Shown: positions 34,066 through 44,227 of the stretch, piece after piece
How positions within the stretch are numbered: position 1 is the first letter of the stretch
Layout: each line of letters opens with the position of its first letter
Position numbers and translations under genes: made by a program
NCBI RefSeq assembly: GCF_042682685.1
Contig: NZ_JBHUHX010000051.1
Span: 62,001-126,000, forward strand
Length of the DNA: 64,000 bases
Direction: 5' to 3'
From: Imhoffiella fuscus
GTDB taxonomy: Bacteria > Pseudomonadota > Gammaproteobacteria > Chromatiales > Chromatiaceae
The notes under the pieces: generated by a model
Told to the model about the DNA's origin: nothing
Seen by the model: the letters and a program-made list of their open reading frames with translations, nothing else
Database searches by the model: none

Positions 34066-34735
34066 TCTCGATTTTCTCCAGCATCGCCTGCGCGGCGGCC
34101 TGCTCGGCTCGACGCCGGCTCGTGCCCTCGCCCCGGGTGCTCTCGTTGGCGTCGTTGAGCAAACAGCTCACGGTAAAGGTTTGGTCGTGTTGATTGCCGC
34201 CGATCGAGAGCACCACGTACTCGGGCAGCGGACGCTTGCGCGACTGCAGCCACTCCTGGAGACGTGTCTTCGGATCCTTTCCGGCATGCGCGGCATCCGT
34301 TTGCTCCAACCGACCTGCAAACAGATTCAGCACCACGGTACGTGCAGCCTCGAAGCCGCCATCCAGATAGACGGCGCCGAACACGGCCTCGAGCGCATCG
34401 GCCAGAATCGAGTCGCGCGCATGGCCGCCCGTGCGCAGTTCGCCCGCGCCAAGCCGTAGGTACTCCCCGAGCTTCAGACTACGCGCGAGCTTGGCGAGCG
34501 ATTCTCGCTTCACCAGCGAGGCCCGCAGCCGGCTCAGCGTTCCCTCGTCAGCCTGAGGAAAGCGCAGACAGAGCGTCTCCGCGATCACGAACCCGATCAG
34601 CGCATCGCCCAGGAATTCGAGCCGCTCGTTATTCGTAGGCCCGACGCTGCGATGCGTCAACGCCTGTTCGAGCAAACCGCCCTGCTCAAAGAAATGTCCC
34701 AATGCCTGTGCGAGGCGGCGTGGATCAGCGTTCAC
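34058..34735 (-). CDS. rnc: Ribonuclease III
   Basis: This 225-residue endonuclease cleaves double-stranded RNA, including rRNA precursors. The signature 'NERLEFLGDALIGFVIAE' contains the metal-binding acidic residues, a second acidic cluster is in 'DALEAVFGAVYLDGG', and a C-terminal double-stranded RNA-binding domain ends the protein. The start is GTG at 34735, overlapping the DUF4845 stop by 4 bases. Confidence 0.98.
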   Translation of the reverse strand: MNADPRRLAQALGHFFEQGGLLEQALTHRSVGPTNNERLEFLGDALIGFVIAETLCLRFPQADEGTLSRLRASLVKRESLAKLARSLKLGEYLRLGAGELRTGGHARDSILADALEAVFGAVYLDGGFEAARTVVLNLFAGRLEQTDAAHAGKDPKTRLQEWLQSRKRPLPEYVVLSIGGNQHDQTFTVSCLLNDANESTRGEGTSRRRAEQAAAQAMLEKIENA

Positions 34736-35136
34736 TGGGTCTGGACTTCCACCTGGTCTTTGAAGCTCGTTACGGCATCGACGTTGAAAAAGAGATGCAC
34801 GCGCTGCTCGTAGTCGAGCGTCACCTGATAGGTATTGCTGTCGAGCTTCTTGATCGTGAATTCTTTCTGAGTCGGGAACGACATCATATTGATATCCAAA
34901 CGCTTTCCAATGGCGCTCGCGATACCTCGCGCACCGCCCTCGATCGTTTGGTTGGGACTCGCGACCTCATGCAAGATAGTGCGGGCGGTCCAGAAATTCT
35001 GATAGGTCGGACCGACCTTCAAGAGAATCGTCACGAAAAAGGCGGCCAACCCGATCACGAAGATGAAACCGAACAGACCCAAGCCGGCCTGACGCGATGG
35101 CCCCAGGCGCGAAACACCAACCCATGAACTCGACAT
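34732..35136 (-). CDS. DUF4845 small membrane protein
   Basis: The 134-residue protein has one membrane helix near the N-terminus ('GLFGFIFVIGLAAFFVTIL') and a periplasmic or cytoplasmic domain of about 90 residues, matching DUF4845. This family is regularly encoded between lepB and rnc in gammaproteobacteria but has no assigned role. The ATG at 35136 follows GGAG; an in-frame TTG at 35157 is an alternative. Start and stop positions suggest translational coupling with rnc. Confidence 0.85.
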   Translation of the reverse strand: MSSSWVGVSRLGPSRQAGLGLFGFIFVIGLAAFFVTILLKVGPTYQNFWTARTILHEVASPNQTIEGGARGIASAIGKRLDINMMSFPTQKEFTIKKLDSNTYQVTLDYEQRVHLFFNVDAVTSFKDQVEVQTQ

Positions 35137-35153
35137 ATCGATATGCTCCGAAA

Positions 35154-35972
35154 TCAATCGATTCCGCTCCCCAACCGCGACCAGGCGATCGGGAAGCCGT
35201 CACGCCGTCCGTCCCAATGCATCCAGATACCGAACGCCTTGCCGACGAGATTCTCCTCGGGGACGAACCCCCAGCAACGGCTGTCGTTGCTGTTGTCCCG
35301 ATTGTCGCCCATCACGAAGTAATGCCCGGGCGGCACGACGACGGGACCAAGCGCAAGGACCTGACAACCGAAGGGAAGATCGGGCGCAGCGGGGCGCGTC
35401 AAAATACTGTGATCCACTCCATCGAGACTCTCCAGCGCCTCGCGCGCACCGGTCATCTCACGTCCCGAGCCAACCCCGGTGTACTCGCCGACCGGCAGCT
35501 GCGCCATCGGTTGATCGTTCACCAACACCGTCTTGTTGCGGTAGTAGACCTTATCCCCAGGCAGACCGATGACGCGTTTGATGTAGTCGACCTTGGGATC
35601 CAGCGGATAGCGGAAGACCACCACATCGCCGCGATGCGGCTCGCCAAGATCGAGGAACTTGGCGTTGATCACCGGCAGACGCAGACCGTAAGAAAATTTG
35701 TTGACCAGGATGAAATCACCGGTCAATAGGGTCGGCATCATCGAGTTGGACGGAATACGGAAGGGCTCCACCAGGAAGGAACGCAGGATGAGCACCGCGA
35801 AAATCACAGGAAAGAAGGAGCGGGCATACTCGACCAGAACCGGCTCCTTGGAGGGCGTACCCGCCTCGCCCGCTTGACGACGCCGTGGGGCGAAAACGAG
35901 GGCGTCGACTAGCCAAATACCGCCGGTCAGAACGGACGCCAACACCAAAAAAGCCGGAAAATCAAAGGTCAT
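35154..35972 (-). CDS. lepB: Signal peptidase I
   Basis: The 272-residue membrane protease removes signal peptides from exported proteins. Two N-terminal membrane helices are visible. The catalytic Ser is in 'RIPSNSMMPTLLTGD', the general-base Lys in 'VDYIKRVIGLPGD', and box E is 'GDNRDNSNDSR'. ATG 35972 is preferred to a GTG five codons upstream. It follows lepA, the usual order. Confidence 0.97.
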   Translation of the reverse strand: MTFDFPAFLVLASVLTGGIWLVDALVFAPRRRQAGEAGTPSKEPVLVEYARSFFPVIFAVLILRSFLVEPFRIPSNSMMPTLLTGDFILVNKFSYGLRLPVINAKFLDLGEPHRGDVVVFRYPLDPKVDYIKRVIGLPGDKVYYRNKTVLVNDQPMAQLPVGEYTGVGSGREMTGAREALESLDGVDHSILTRPAAPDLPFGCQVLALGPVVVPPGHYFVMGDNRDNSNDSRCWGFVPEENLVGKAFGIWMHWDGRRDGFPIAWSRLGSGID

Positions 35973-36007
35973 GGTCGACTCTGTCACTTAGTTCTCATTC
36001 CAAGAGA

Positions 36008-37810
<1,803 letters not shown>

Positions 37811-38070
37811 CGATAGTCAGGAGGCCCAGAGGCAAATGAAAGCGGTACGCCAGACGCCGCCGAAACGGATCGAAATCCATGGGAAGACGCCGATCGAGCC
37901 TTCGGAGGACCATCGGGAAACGAGAGATCGGGTCCGAAACGGCCAATCACGAAGGAGACTGTGCGCTGAAGAACGCGCAATAGTAGCAGACCTGAAGGAA
38001 TCGAGCGCAATCAAACGATCGGGCCATCCGCCGCACGCGCGACGAATGGCCCACGAATCCCGCGCCGGAA

Positions 38071-39498
38071 TCAGCTCTTGGGGACCTTGATCGCGTAGAA
38101 CATGCGGCTCTCTCCGCGCTGCACGAGCACCGCCACGGGCTTGCCCGGCGAAACCGCATCCAGGATCTGATTGAAACCGGCCACATTCGCGACCGGCTGA
38201 TTGTCGAACATGAGAATGACATCGCCCGGCGCGATTCCCGCATCATCCGCCGGCCCCGGATCCACGCCCTCGACCAGGATGCCGCCTTGCGCGAGACCCA
38301 ACTGCTGACGCTGATCGGCGGTCAGATCGCGCACCACCAGTCCCACCCGATTGGCCGGCTCCTCCGTCGGAGCCTGACTGGGCGATGCGGCCTGCTCATC
38401 ATCGGGGAGCTCCTCGATCTTCACGCTCAGATCGACCTTCTCACCGCGTCGCAACACCTGCAACTTGGCCTCGGCACCGACCGCCGTCTCGCCGACCAAC
38501 GGCGGTAAGGTGCTGGAGGTAACCACATCGCGCCCATTGAAGCTGAGGATGACGTCACCCGGGCGCAGATCGGCCGCCTCGGCCGGGCTGTTCGGCAGCA
38601 CCTGAGCCACCAGCGCCCCTCTCGGTTGAGGCATCCCGAAGGATTCGGCCAGCTCGCGGGTCACGTCCTGGATCAAGACGCCGAGCCATCCCCGACTGAC
38701 ACGCCCCTTGGTCTTGAGCTGATTGACCACGTCCATCGCGACGTCGATCGGGATGGCGAAGGACAACCCCATGAAGCCACCGGTGCGGCTGTAGATCTGA
38801 CTGTTGACGCCGACCACCTCGCCGTCGAGGTTGAACAGGGGTCCGCCCGAGTTACCTGGGTTGATGGCGACATCCGTCTGGATGAAGGGTACATAGTTCT
38901 CGGTCGGCAGACTGCGCCCCTTGGCGCTGACGATACCCGCCGTCGCCGAGGACTCGAAGCCGAATGGAGAACCGATCGCAAGCACCCATTCGCCGACCTG
39001 CAGATCCTTGGAGGAGCCGATCCGAGCTGCGGGCAGATTCGTTCCGTCCACCTTGAGGAGTGCGATGTCGCTACGCTTGTCGGTCCCGACCAACTTGGCG
39101 ACAAATTCGCGACGGTCGCTGGTACGCACCACGATTTCATCGGCACTTTCGACCACATGCGAGTTGGTCAACACGTAACCGTCCGAGGACACGATGAAGC
39201 CCGACCCAAGCGAACGGGCCTGAATGGTGTCGTCCGGAAGCTCGCCCTCCTCACCGAAGAAGTGGCGGAAAAAGTCCTGGAGCGGACTGTCGTCGGGCAG
39301 ATCCGGAATCGAAAAGCCGCGCAGGCCGGGCGTGGTGGCGGTCGTCGTCTGTTTGGTGCTGATGTTCACGACGGCCGGCCCGTTCTTGGCAACGAGCGCG
39401 GTGAAGTCGGGAAGTTCGCGACTGACGGCCATCCCAGGCGCCAGTGCGCAACAGAACAGGGCGATAAAGGCGAGTGACAGGGCTGGTGAGGATCGCAT
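38071..39498 (-). CDS. mucD: Periplasmic serine protease MucD/DegP type
   Basis: This 475-residue protein has a signal peptide, a trypsin-like domain with His in 'LTNSHVVESADEI', Asp in 'KRSDIALLKV' and Ser in 'NPGNSGGPLF', then two PDZ domains ('GWLGVLIQ' and 'GLVVRDLTADQRQQLGL'). It degrades misfolded periplasmic proteins and limits sigma-E signalling. The gene comes last in the rpoE-rseA-rseB-rseC-mucD order known from algU-mucABCD of Pseudomonas. The ATG at 39498 starts the signal peptide. The 260 bases between it and lepA show no gene. Confidence 0.96.
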   Translation of the reverse strand: MRSSPALSLAFIALFCCALAPGMAVSRELPDFTALVAKNGPAVVNISTKQTTTATTPGLRGFSIPDLPDDSPLQDFFRHFFGEEGELPDDTIQARSLGSGFIVSSDGYVLTNSHVVESADEIVVRTSDRREFVAKLVGTDKRSDIALLKVDGTNLPAARIGSSKDLQVGEWVLAIGSPFGFESSATAGIVSAKGRSLPTENYVPFIQTDVAINPGNSGGPLFNLDGEVVGVNSQIYSRTGGFMGLSFAIPIDVAMDVVNQLKTKGRVSRGWLGVLIQDVTRELAESFGMPQPRGALVAQVLPNSPAEAADLRPGDVILSFNGRDVVTSSTLPPLVGETAVGAEAKLQVLRRGEKVDLSVKIEELPDDEQAASPSQAPTEEPANRVGLVVRDLTADQRQQLGLAQGGILVEGVDPGPADDAGIAPGDVILMFDNQPVANVAGFNQILDAVSPGKPVAVLVQRGESRMFYAIKVPKS

Positions 39499-39509
39499 GG
39501 ACGGCTCCG

Positions 39510-40004
39510 TTAATCGCGATCGCGCGTTTGGCAATGCGCCGCAGGCACTGCGACGGCGATCGAATGGGGTTCTAATCGTTTGAGGATCAATGACTGGCGC
39601 TCGGGGTGCCGCACCGATAAGACACTGTAGCGACGCAGCCAAAGCAATGCCAGCGTCAGCCCCAAACCCGCACCCAGAAGACTCGCGATACCGCGATAAT
39701 CGCCGCCCCAGGTGTCGCCAATCATCGCCCCACCGATCAGCGCAAGCACCGGGACGAGATAGGCGGCGATCGAAGCGCGCAACAATCCCTGCTCGCTGAC
39801 TCCGACGACGACCCGCTCGCCGACGCCGGCACTCGGCACATTGAGCAGGGTCAGTTCGCCCGGACGCCGTCCGAAGAAACGTTCCAGCAAAGAGGTCCCG
39901 CAGGCGTTGCTCACCGAGCAGTTGCCGCAAGCGCCACGACGCTCGGTACGAACCCGCGCATACCGCCCGATAACGGCGACCACGGTTCCCTCTTGTTCGA
40001 TCAT
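39510..40004 (-). CDS. rseC: RseC/MucC family redox-associated membrane protein
   Basis: The 164-residue protein has four N-terminal cysteines in 'RRGACGNCSVSNACG' (C-x2-C-x5-C, with others nearby), then two membrane helices ('ASIAAYLVPVLALIGGAMIG' and 'LLGAGLGLTLALLWL'). This is the SoxR-reducing/RseC family, which modulates sigma-E signalling and may support the Rsx/Rnf electron-transfer complex. It lies 8 bases after rseB. Confidence 0.92.
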   Translation of the reverse strand: MIEQEGTVVAVIGRYARVRTERRGACGNCSVSNACGTSLLERFFGRRPGELTLLNVPSAGVGERVVVGVSEQGLLRASIAAYLVPVLALIGGAMIGDTWGGDYRGIASLLGAGLGLTLALLWLRRYSVLSVRHPERQSLILKRLEPHSIAVAVPAAHCQTRDRD

Positions 40005-40012
40005 CTCGCGCC

Positions 40013-41053
40013 TCAATGCGCCGAGCGTGCGTGACGCACGCCGGCGATAGCGGTTTGAACGGTCTCCAAGGGCACTTCCCCGACCACCGTCACCTGATGC
40101 CCATCGACACGACGGCCAACCGCGTGCACGGCGCCGATATTGGCGGCGCCTTCCAGACCATCCGAAGCACCCGCCTCGATATAGATGGAATAGGACGAGA
40201 GGCGATCCGTGAAGAGGTAATGCTCGACCGTCGAGTCGTCCGTCTGTTTCAAGCCGTTATGCATCACCAACTCGAACCCAGCCGGAGGATCCTCGAAGCG
40301 CCACTCACCCTCGCTCCCGGCGACCGGGGCGTTGCGCACCGAGGGCGGATCGTCCCGAGGGGGCTCCCCATCCGAGGGCTGAAGACTGATGGCGGTGAAC
40401 ATCAGCTGTTCGAGCGGCTCCCGATTGGCATCGATCAGGTCGGACTTGAGCGGCAAGGCCGTCTTGCGATCGATGTGGAACTGGTATCCATAACGCAAGT
40501 TGTCGCGCGGGATGATGCCGACCACGTCCGTATCGCGTCCGGCGACGCGCGCGGACCCGAGCGCCACGATCCGGTAATAGCGCCCCAGAACCGTCGGGTC
40601 GATGCCCTTGGCATCGAGAAAACCGGGACCGTTCTCGGCCTCGACCGAAATCGGGTGACCGTTGGGCAACACGCACATGACGCGATCATGCTGGCGGGCG
40701 GTCGCTTGAACGGGGCCGCTCAACGAGATGAGACGCTCTTGGACCTGCCCGTTCTCGACACGATGCATCAGACTCAAGGCATCCAAACGATTTTCATGCA
40801 GATAGACGACGGTGCCCTCGTAGCTCAGCACGCGTACCGCCTCGGCCATCCGCGCAAGCAGCGCGCTCACGTCCTCGGCGGGCGTGGCGACCACCTCGCT
40901 CGCCTCCTGGCCTCCAGCGAAGGTCCAGGGCGCAGCCCCGAAACCGCAGATCCCAACTCCAAAACACACGAGCGCGCGTCTCAGGGCCGCTCCGCTCACA
41001 CGAAGCCCCCCTTGCCGATCAACGCGGCAGTTCATAACCGACGAGTGTCGCAT
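40013..41053 (-). CDS. rseB: Periplasmic sigma-E regulator RseB/MucB
   Basis: The protein is up to 346 residues with a signal sequence and the MucB/RseB two-domain structure: 'LSYEGTVVYLHENRLDALSLMH' opens the lipoprotein-carrier-like domain, and 'RRVDGHQVTVVGEVPLETVQ' ends the C-terminal domain. RseB binds RseA in the periplasm and protects it from cleavage until lipoprotein or LPS signals arrive. The start is uncertain: ATG 41053 overlaps rseA by 35 bases, and ATG 41035 overlaps by 17. Confidence 0.94.
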   Translation of the reverse strand: MRHSSVMNCRVDRQGGLRVSGAALRRALVCFGVGICGFGAAPWTFAGGQEASEVVATPAEDVSALLARMAEAVRVLSYEGTVVYLHENRLDALSLMHRVENGQVQERLISLSGPVQATARQHDRVMCVLPNGHPISVEAENGPGFLDAKGIDPTVLGRYYRIVALGSARVAGRDTDVVGIIPRDNLRYGYQFHIDRKTALPLKSDLIDANREPLEQLMFTAISLQPSDGEPPRDDPPSVRNAPVAGSEGEWRFEDPPAGFELVMHNGLKQTDDSTVEHYLFTDRLSSYSIYIEAGASDGLEGAANIGAVHAVGRRVDGHQVTVVGEVPLETVQTAIAGVRHARSAH

Positions 41054-41570
41054 ATGGCAGCATGCCCTTGGCCCCGGTCGTCGGCGCCGTCGCTTGGTGG
41101 GTCACTAGGAAGAGGTCGAGCTTATTGGCCACGTCCGAGCGATTGAGATGCCAGCGCTGAGCCGGCGCCACGGCACGCTCGACGAAGCGAGGCGAGGAAA
41201 CGACCGGCTGGTCGTCCTGCAACAGATCCTGATAGAACATCGGCCCCATGAGGAAAACCGCGAAGGCAACCGAGGCGGCTAGCGCCATCCCGGCCACACG
41301 CTGCAATTGCTGGCGCCCGGGCCAGCGCCTGCGGCGATGCGCCAAAATGACAGGCTCGCCATCCAATGCGCACCGAACGGCATCGGCGATCCGCCTATGC
41401 TCAAGGTCCAGGGGTTCTCCTCGGATCGCCTGGCCGATCAGGTGGTAACGCTCCCAACTCCCGCGCAACGAGGGGTCGCACGCGAAGTCATCGAGCAATC
41501 GCGTCACGCTCGTGGAGTCGAGCTCGCCATCCTGAAGTTCCGAAAGTCGCTGTTTGTGCTCGTCGGTCAT
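41019..41570 (-). CDS. rseA: Anti-sigma-E factor RseA/MucA
   Basis: The 183-residue protein starts 'MTDEHKQRLSELQDGELD', the sigma-binding RseA N-domain, and has one membrane helix ('VAGMALAASVAFAVFLMGPM', about 92-111) and a periplasmic tail. It holds RpoE at the membrane and is cleaved under envelope stress. An in-frame ATG overlapping the rpoE stop (41699) would add 43 unconserved residues, so the internal ATG at 41570 is preferred. Confidence 0.93.
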   Translation of the reverse strand: MTDEHKQRLSELQDGELDSTSVTRLLDDFACDPSLRGSWERYHLIGQAIRGEPLDLEHRRIADAVRCALDGEPVILAHRRRRWPGRQQLQRVAGMALAASVAFAVFLMGPMFYQDLLQDDQPVVSSPRFVERAVAPAQRWHLNRSDVANKLDLFLVTHQATAPTTGAKGMLPYATLVGYELPR

Positions 41571-41695
41571 CGTCTCACGCCTGAGCTGATTATCTATGCC
41601 ATTGTCATATCGAGATCGAGTATTCGCCTCAGCCTTGTCGCCATGACGACCCTCCCGCGAGTCATCGCCATGTCTGTTTTGGACCACGCCATCGC

Positions 41696-42274
41696 TCATG
41701 CCTCGAGCAATGGCCGCAGCCGCTTATCGATCGCCTCCCTGGCGCGGAAGATCCTTGATCTGACGGTTCCGATCGGGCACTCCATCGCCGTCGCGATCTC
41801 GTCGTAACTCATACCCTCGAATTCGCGCAACATGATGGCCGTGCGCAGATCCTCCGGGAGATCGTCGAGCGCGCCCTGAATGGTGCGCGCGATCTCGTCC
41901 GTCAGCAGAGCCCGCTCGGGCGTTGCGGAATCGCGCAGCCGACCGCCTCCGTCCATCTGCTCAGCCACCTCGGTCTCGACATCATCTCCCGGCGGCCTGC
42001 GGCCCTGCGCCACCAGATGGTTCTTGACCGTGTTGACAGCGATCCGATAAAGCCAGGTATAGAAGGCACTCTCGCCGCGAAATCCGGGCAGTGCGCGATA
42101 GGCCTTGAGAAAGGCGTCCTGGGTCACGTCCAAGACTTCACTCGGATCTCTGAGATATCGCGAAATCAGGTTAGATACCTTTTGCTGGTATTTGAGGACC
42201 AGCAGGTCGAAGGCGCGCTTGTCTCCCGACTGAGCGCGCACCACCAATTCTTGGTCGGTTTGACGCTCCGTCAT
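41696..42274 (-). CDS. rpoE: Extracytoplasmic-stress sigma factor RpoE/AlgU
   Basis: The 192-residue ECF sigma factor shows region 2 ('DLLVLKYQQKVSNLISRYL', 'DVTQDAFLKAYRALPGFRG') and region 4 ('LREFEGMSYDEIATAMECP'). It directs envelope-stress genes and, from the motif just upstream, probably its own operon. ATG 42274 gives the conserved N-terminus 'MTERQTDQELVVRAQ'; an ATG seven codons earlier is possible. It is divergent from nadB, the normal gammaproteobacterial arrangement. Confidence 0.97.
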   Translation of the reverse strand: MTERQTDQELVVRAQSGDKRAFDLLVLKYQQKVSNLISRYLRDPSEVLDVTQDAFLKAYRALPGFRGESAFYTWLYRIAVNTVKNHLVAQGRRPPGDDVETEVAEQMDGGGRLRDSATPERALLTDEIARTIQGALDDLPEDLRTAIMLREFEGMSYDEIATAMECPIGTVRSRIFRAREAIDKRLRPLLEA

Positions 42275-42316
42275 AGGACAGGCCCCGTATGGCATCTAGC
42301 CATGGGTTCCGTTGGC

Positions 42317-42344
42317 ATGGACAATCCACCGAAAGGGAAGTTCT
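42317..42344 (-). promoter_or_regulatory. Candidate sigma-E autoregulated promoter of rpoE
   Basis: On the minus strand AGAACTT (42344-42338) and TCCAT (42321-42317) are 16 bases apart. The -35 agrees with the sigma-E consensus GGAACTT; the -10 (usual TCTGA or TCAAA) agrees only in TC. It would start transcription about 35 bases before the rpoE ATG. Confidence 0.45.
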
Positions 42345-42516
42345 GGGCCGCGAACGGATGCGGCCGATTCAAGTCGAATAAAGTGCGGTATTTTGACCCA
42401 GGCCGCGATCGCAAAGCCCTTGCAATACCGGATGGCGACAGGCCATCGACGCAGCAGTTGGCGAACCGCCGCCGCCCGGGGCCGGCAGAGCGTCCGCCCT
42501 TCATACGAGTGATTCC

Positions 42517-44145
42517 ATGTCCGCAAACTATTTTCGCCACGACGTCCTGATCCTCGGCAGCGGTGCTGCGGGACTGAGTCTCGCCTTGCGACTGCGCGAC
42601 GACCTCTCGGTCGCGGTCGTCTCCAAACGCGAGTTGATCGAGGGTAGTACCCGTTACGCCCAGGGCGGCATCTCCGCCGTGCTCGACGCCAAGGATTCCA
42701 TCGAGTCGCACGTGCAAGACACGCTCAAGGCCGGGGCCGGACTGTGCGACCCCGAGGCGGTGCGCTTCGTCGTCGAGCGCGGACCGGCCAACATCCGCTG
42801 GCTGCTCGACCAAGGGGTCGAGTTCACCCGCGACGAGGAATACGTCTCGGCCGGCGGCTACCACCTCACACGCGAGGGCGGACACACCCATCGTCGCGTG
42901 GTCCACGCCGCAGACGCCACCGGAGCGGCGGTCGCCAACACCCTTGAGGGCAGAATCCGAGCCAAAAGCAACGTCACGCTGTACGAACAACATATCGCGG
43001 TCGATCTCATCACCTCCAGACACCACCCAGGCCAAGAGCAAAATCGCTGCCTGGGGGCCTATATTCTCGATCGCGGAACCGGCCAGGTCGAGACCTTCCT
43101 CGCGCGCTTCGTGATCCTGGCCACCGGCGGGGCCAACAAGGTCTATCTCTACACCAGCAACCCGGACGTCTCCACGGGAGACGGCATCGCCATGGCCTGG
43201 CGGGCCGGCTGCCGGGTCGCCAACATGGAATTCATGCAGTTCCACCCGACCTGTCTCTATCACCCGGAGGCCCGCACCTTCCTCATCAGCGAGGCGCTGC
43301 GCGGCGAGGGCGCCAGACTCCTGCTGCCAGACGGCGAGCGCTTCATGCCGCGCTTCGACTCCCGAGCCGAACTGGCCCCAAGAGACGTCGTGGCCCGCGC
43401 CATCGACCATGAGATGAAGCGCTTGGGGTCGGAGTGCCTCTACCTGGACATCTCGCATCGCCCTTCGGACTTCGTCGTCGAACATTTCCCCACCATCCAC
43501 GCGCACTGCCTCGAACTCGGAATCGATATCACCCGCGAGCCCATCCCCGTCGTTCCCGCCGCACACTACACCTGCGGCGGGGTTATGGTCGACCATCATG
43601 CGCGCACCGACCTGCTCGGCCTCTATGCGAGCGGCGAAACGGCCTATACCGGATTGCATGGCGCCAACCGCATGGCCAGCAACTCGCTGCTGGAATGCCT
43701 GGTCTACTCGGAGTCGGCCGCGCAGGACATCGAGCGGCTGATGGGCCGGTACCCGGATCCGGTCGAGGTCCCGCACTGGGACGAGAGCCGCGTCACCGAA
43801 CCCGACGAGGAGGTGGTGGTCACCCACAACTGGGAGGAGCTGCGCCGCTTCATGTGGGACTACGTCGGAATCGTCCGCACCAACAAGCGACTGAGACGCG
43901 CCAAGCGCCGCACCGAGCTCTTGGCGCAGGAGATCATCGAGTACTACAGCAACTTCCGGGTCAGCAACGACCTCATCGAGCTGCGCAATCTACAGGAAGT
44001 CTCGAACCTCATCATCCAATCCGCACTGCGCCGTCGCGAAAGCCGAGGACTGCACTACACGCTCGACTTCCCCTTCAAGGACAAGAACCAGCACGGCCCG
44101 ACCATTCTGATTCCGGATACCTATCAGCCGCGTGATCGGGAATGA
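42517..44145 (+). CDS. nadB: L-aspartate oxidase
   Basis: The 542-residue flavoprotein oxidises aspartate to iminoaspartate in NAD synthesis; anaerobically it can use fumarate as acceptor. The FAD site 'LILGSGAAGLSLAL' lies at residues 10-25. 'RYAQGGISAVL', 'MEFMQFHPTCLY', 'ARDVVARAI' and 'HGANRMASNSLLECLVYSE' are conserved with NadB and succinate dehydrogenase flavoproteins. Length is normal. It is divergent from rpoE. Confidence 0.97.
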   Translation: MSANYFRHDVLILGSGAAGLSLALRLRDDLSVAVVSKRELIEGSTRYAQGGISAVLDAKDSIESHVQDTLKAGAGLCDPEAVRFVVERGPANIRWLLDQGVEFTRDEEYVSAGGYHLTREGGHTHRRVVHAADATGAAVANTLEGRIRAKSNVTLYEQHIAVDLITSRHHPGQEQNRCLGAYILDRGTGQVETFLARFVILATGGANKVYLYTSNPDVSTGDGIAMAWRAGCRVANMEFMQFHPTCLYHPEARTFLISEALRGEGARLLLPDGERFMPRFDSRAELAPRDVVARAIDHEMKRLGSECLYLDISHRPSDFVVEHFPTIHAHCLELGIDITREPIPVVPAAHYTCGGVMVDHHARTDLLGLYASGETAYTGLHGANRMASNSLLECLVYSESAAQDIERLMGRYPDPVEVPHWDESRVTEPDEEVVVTHNWEELRRFMWDYVGIVRTNKRLRRAKRRTELLAQEIIEYYSNFRVSNDLIELRNLQEVSNLIIQSALRRRESRGLHYTLDFPFKDKNQHGPTILIPDTYQPRDRE

Positions 44146-44227
44146 CCGCGCCAGCGTCGAATCCAGCCTGAATCGCGCGCGGAGCGCACCGCCGCTCCGC
44201 GCGCGCCAAAGCGCGAATACCCGGGTG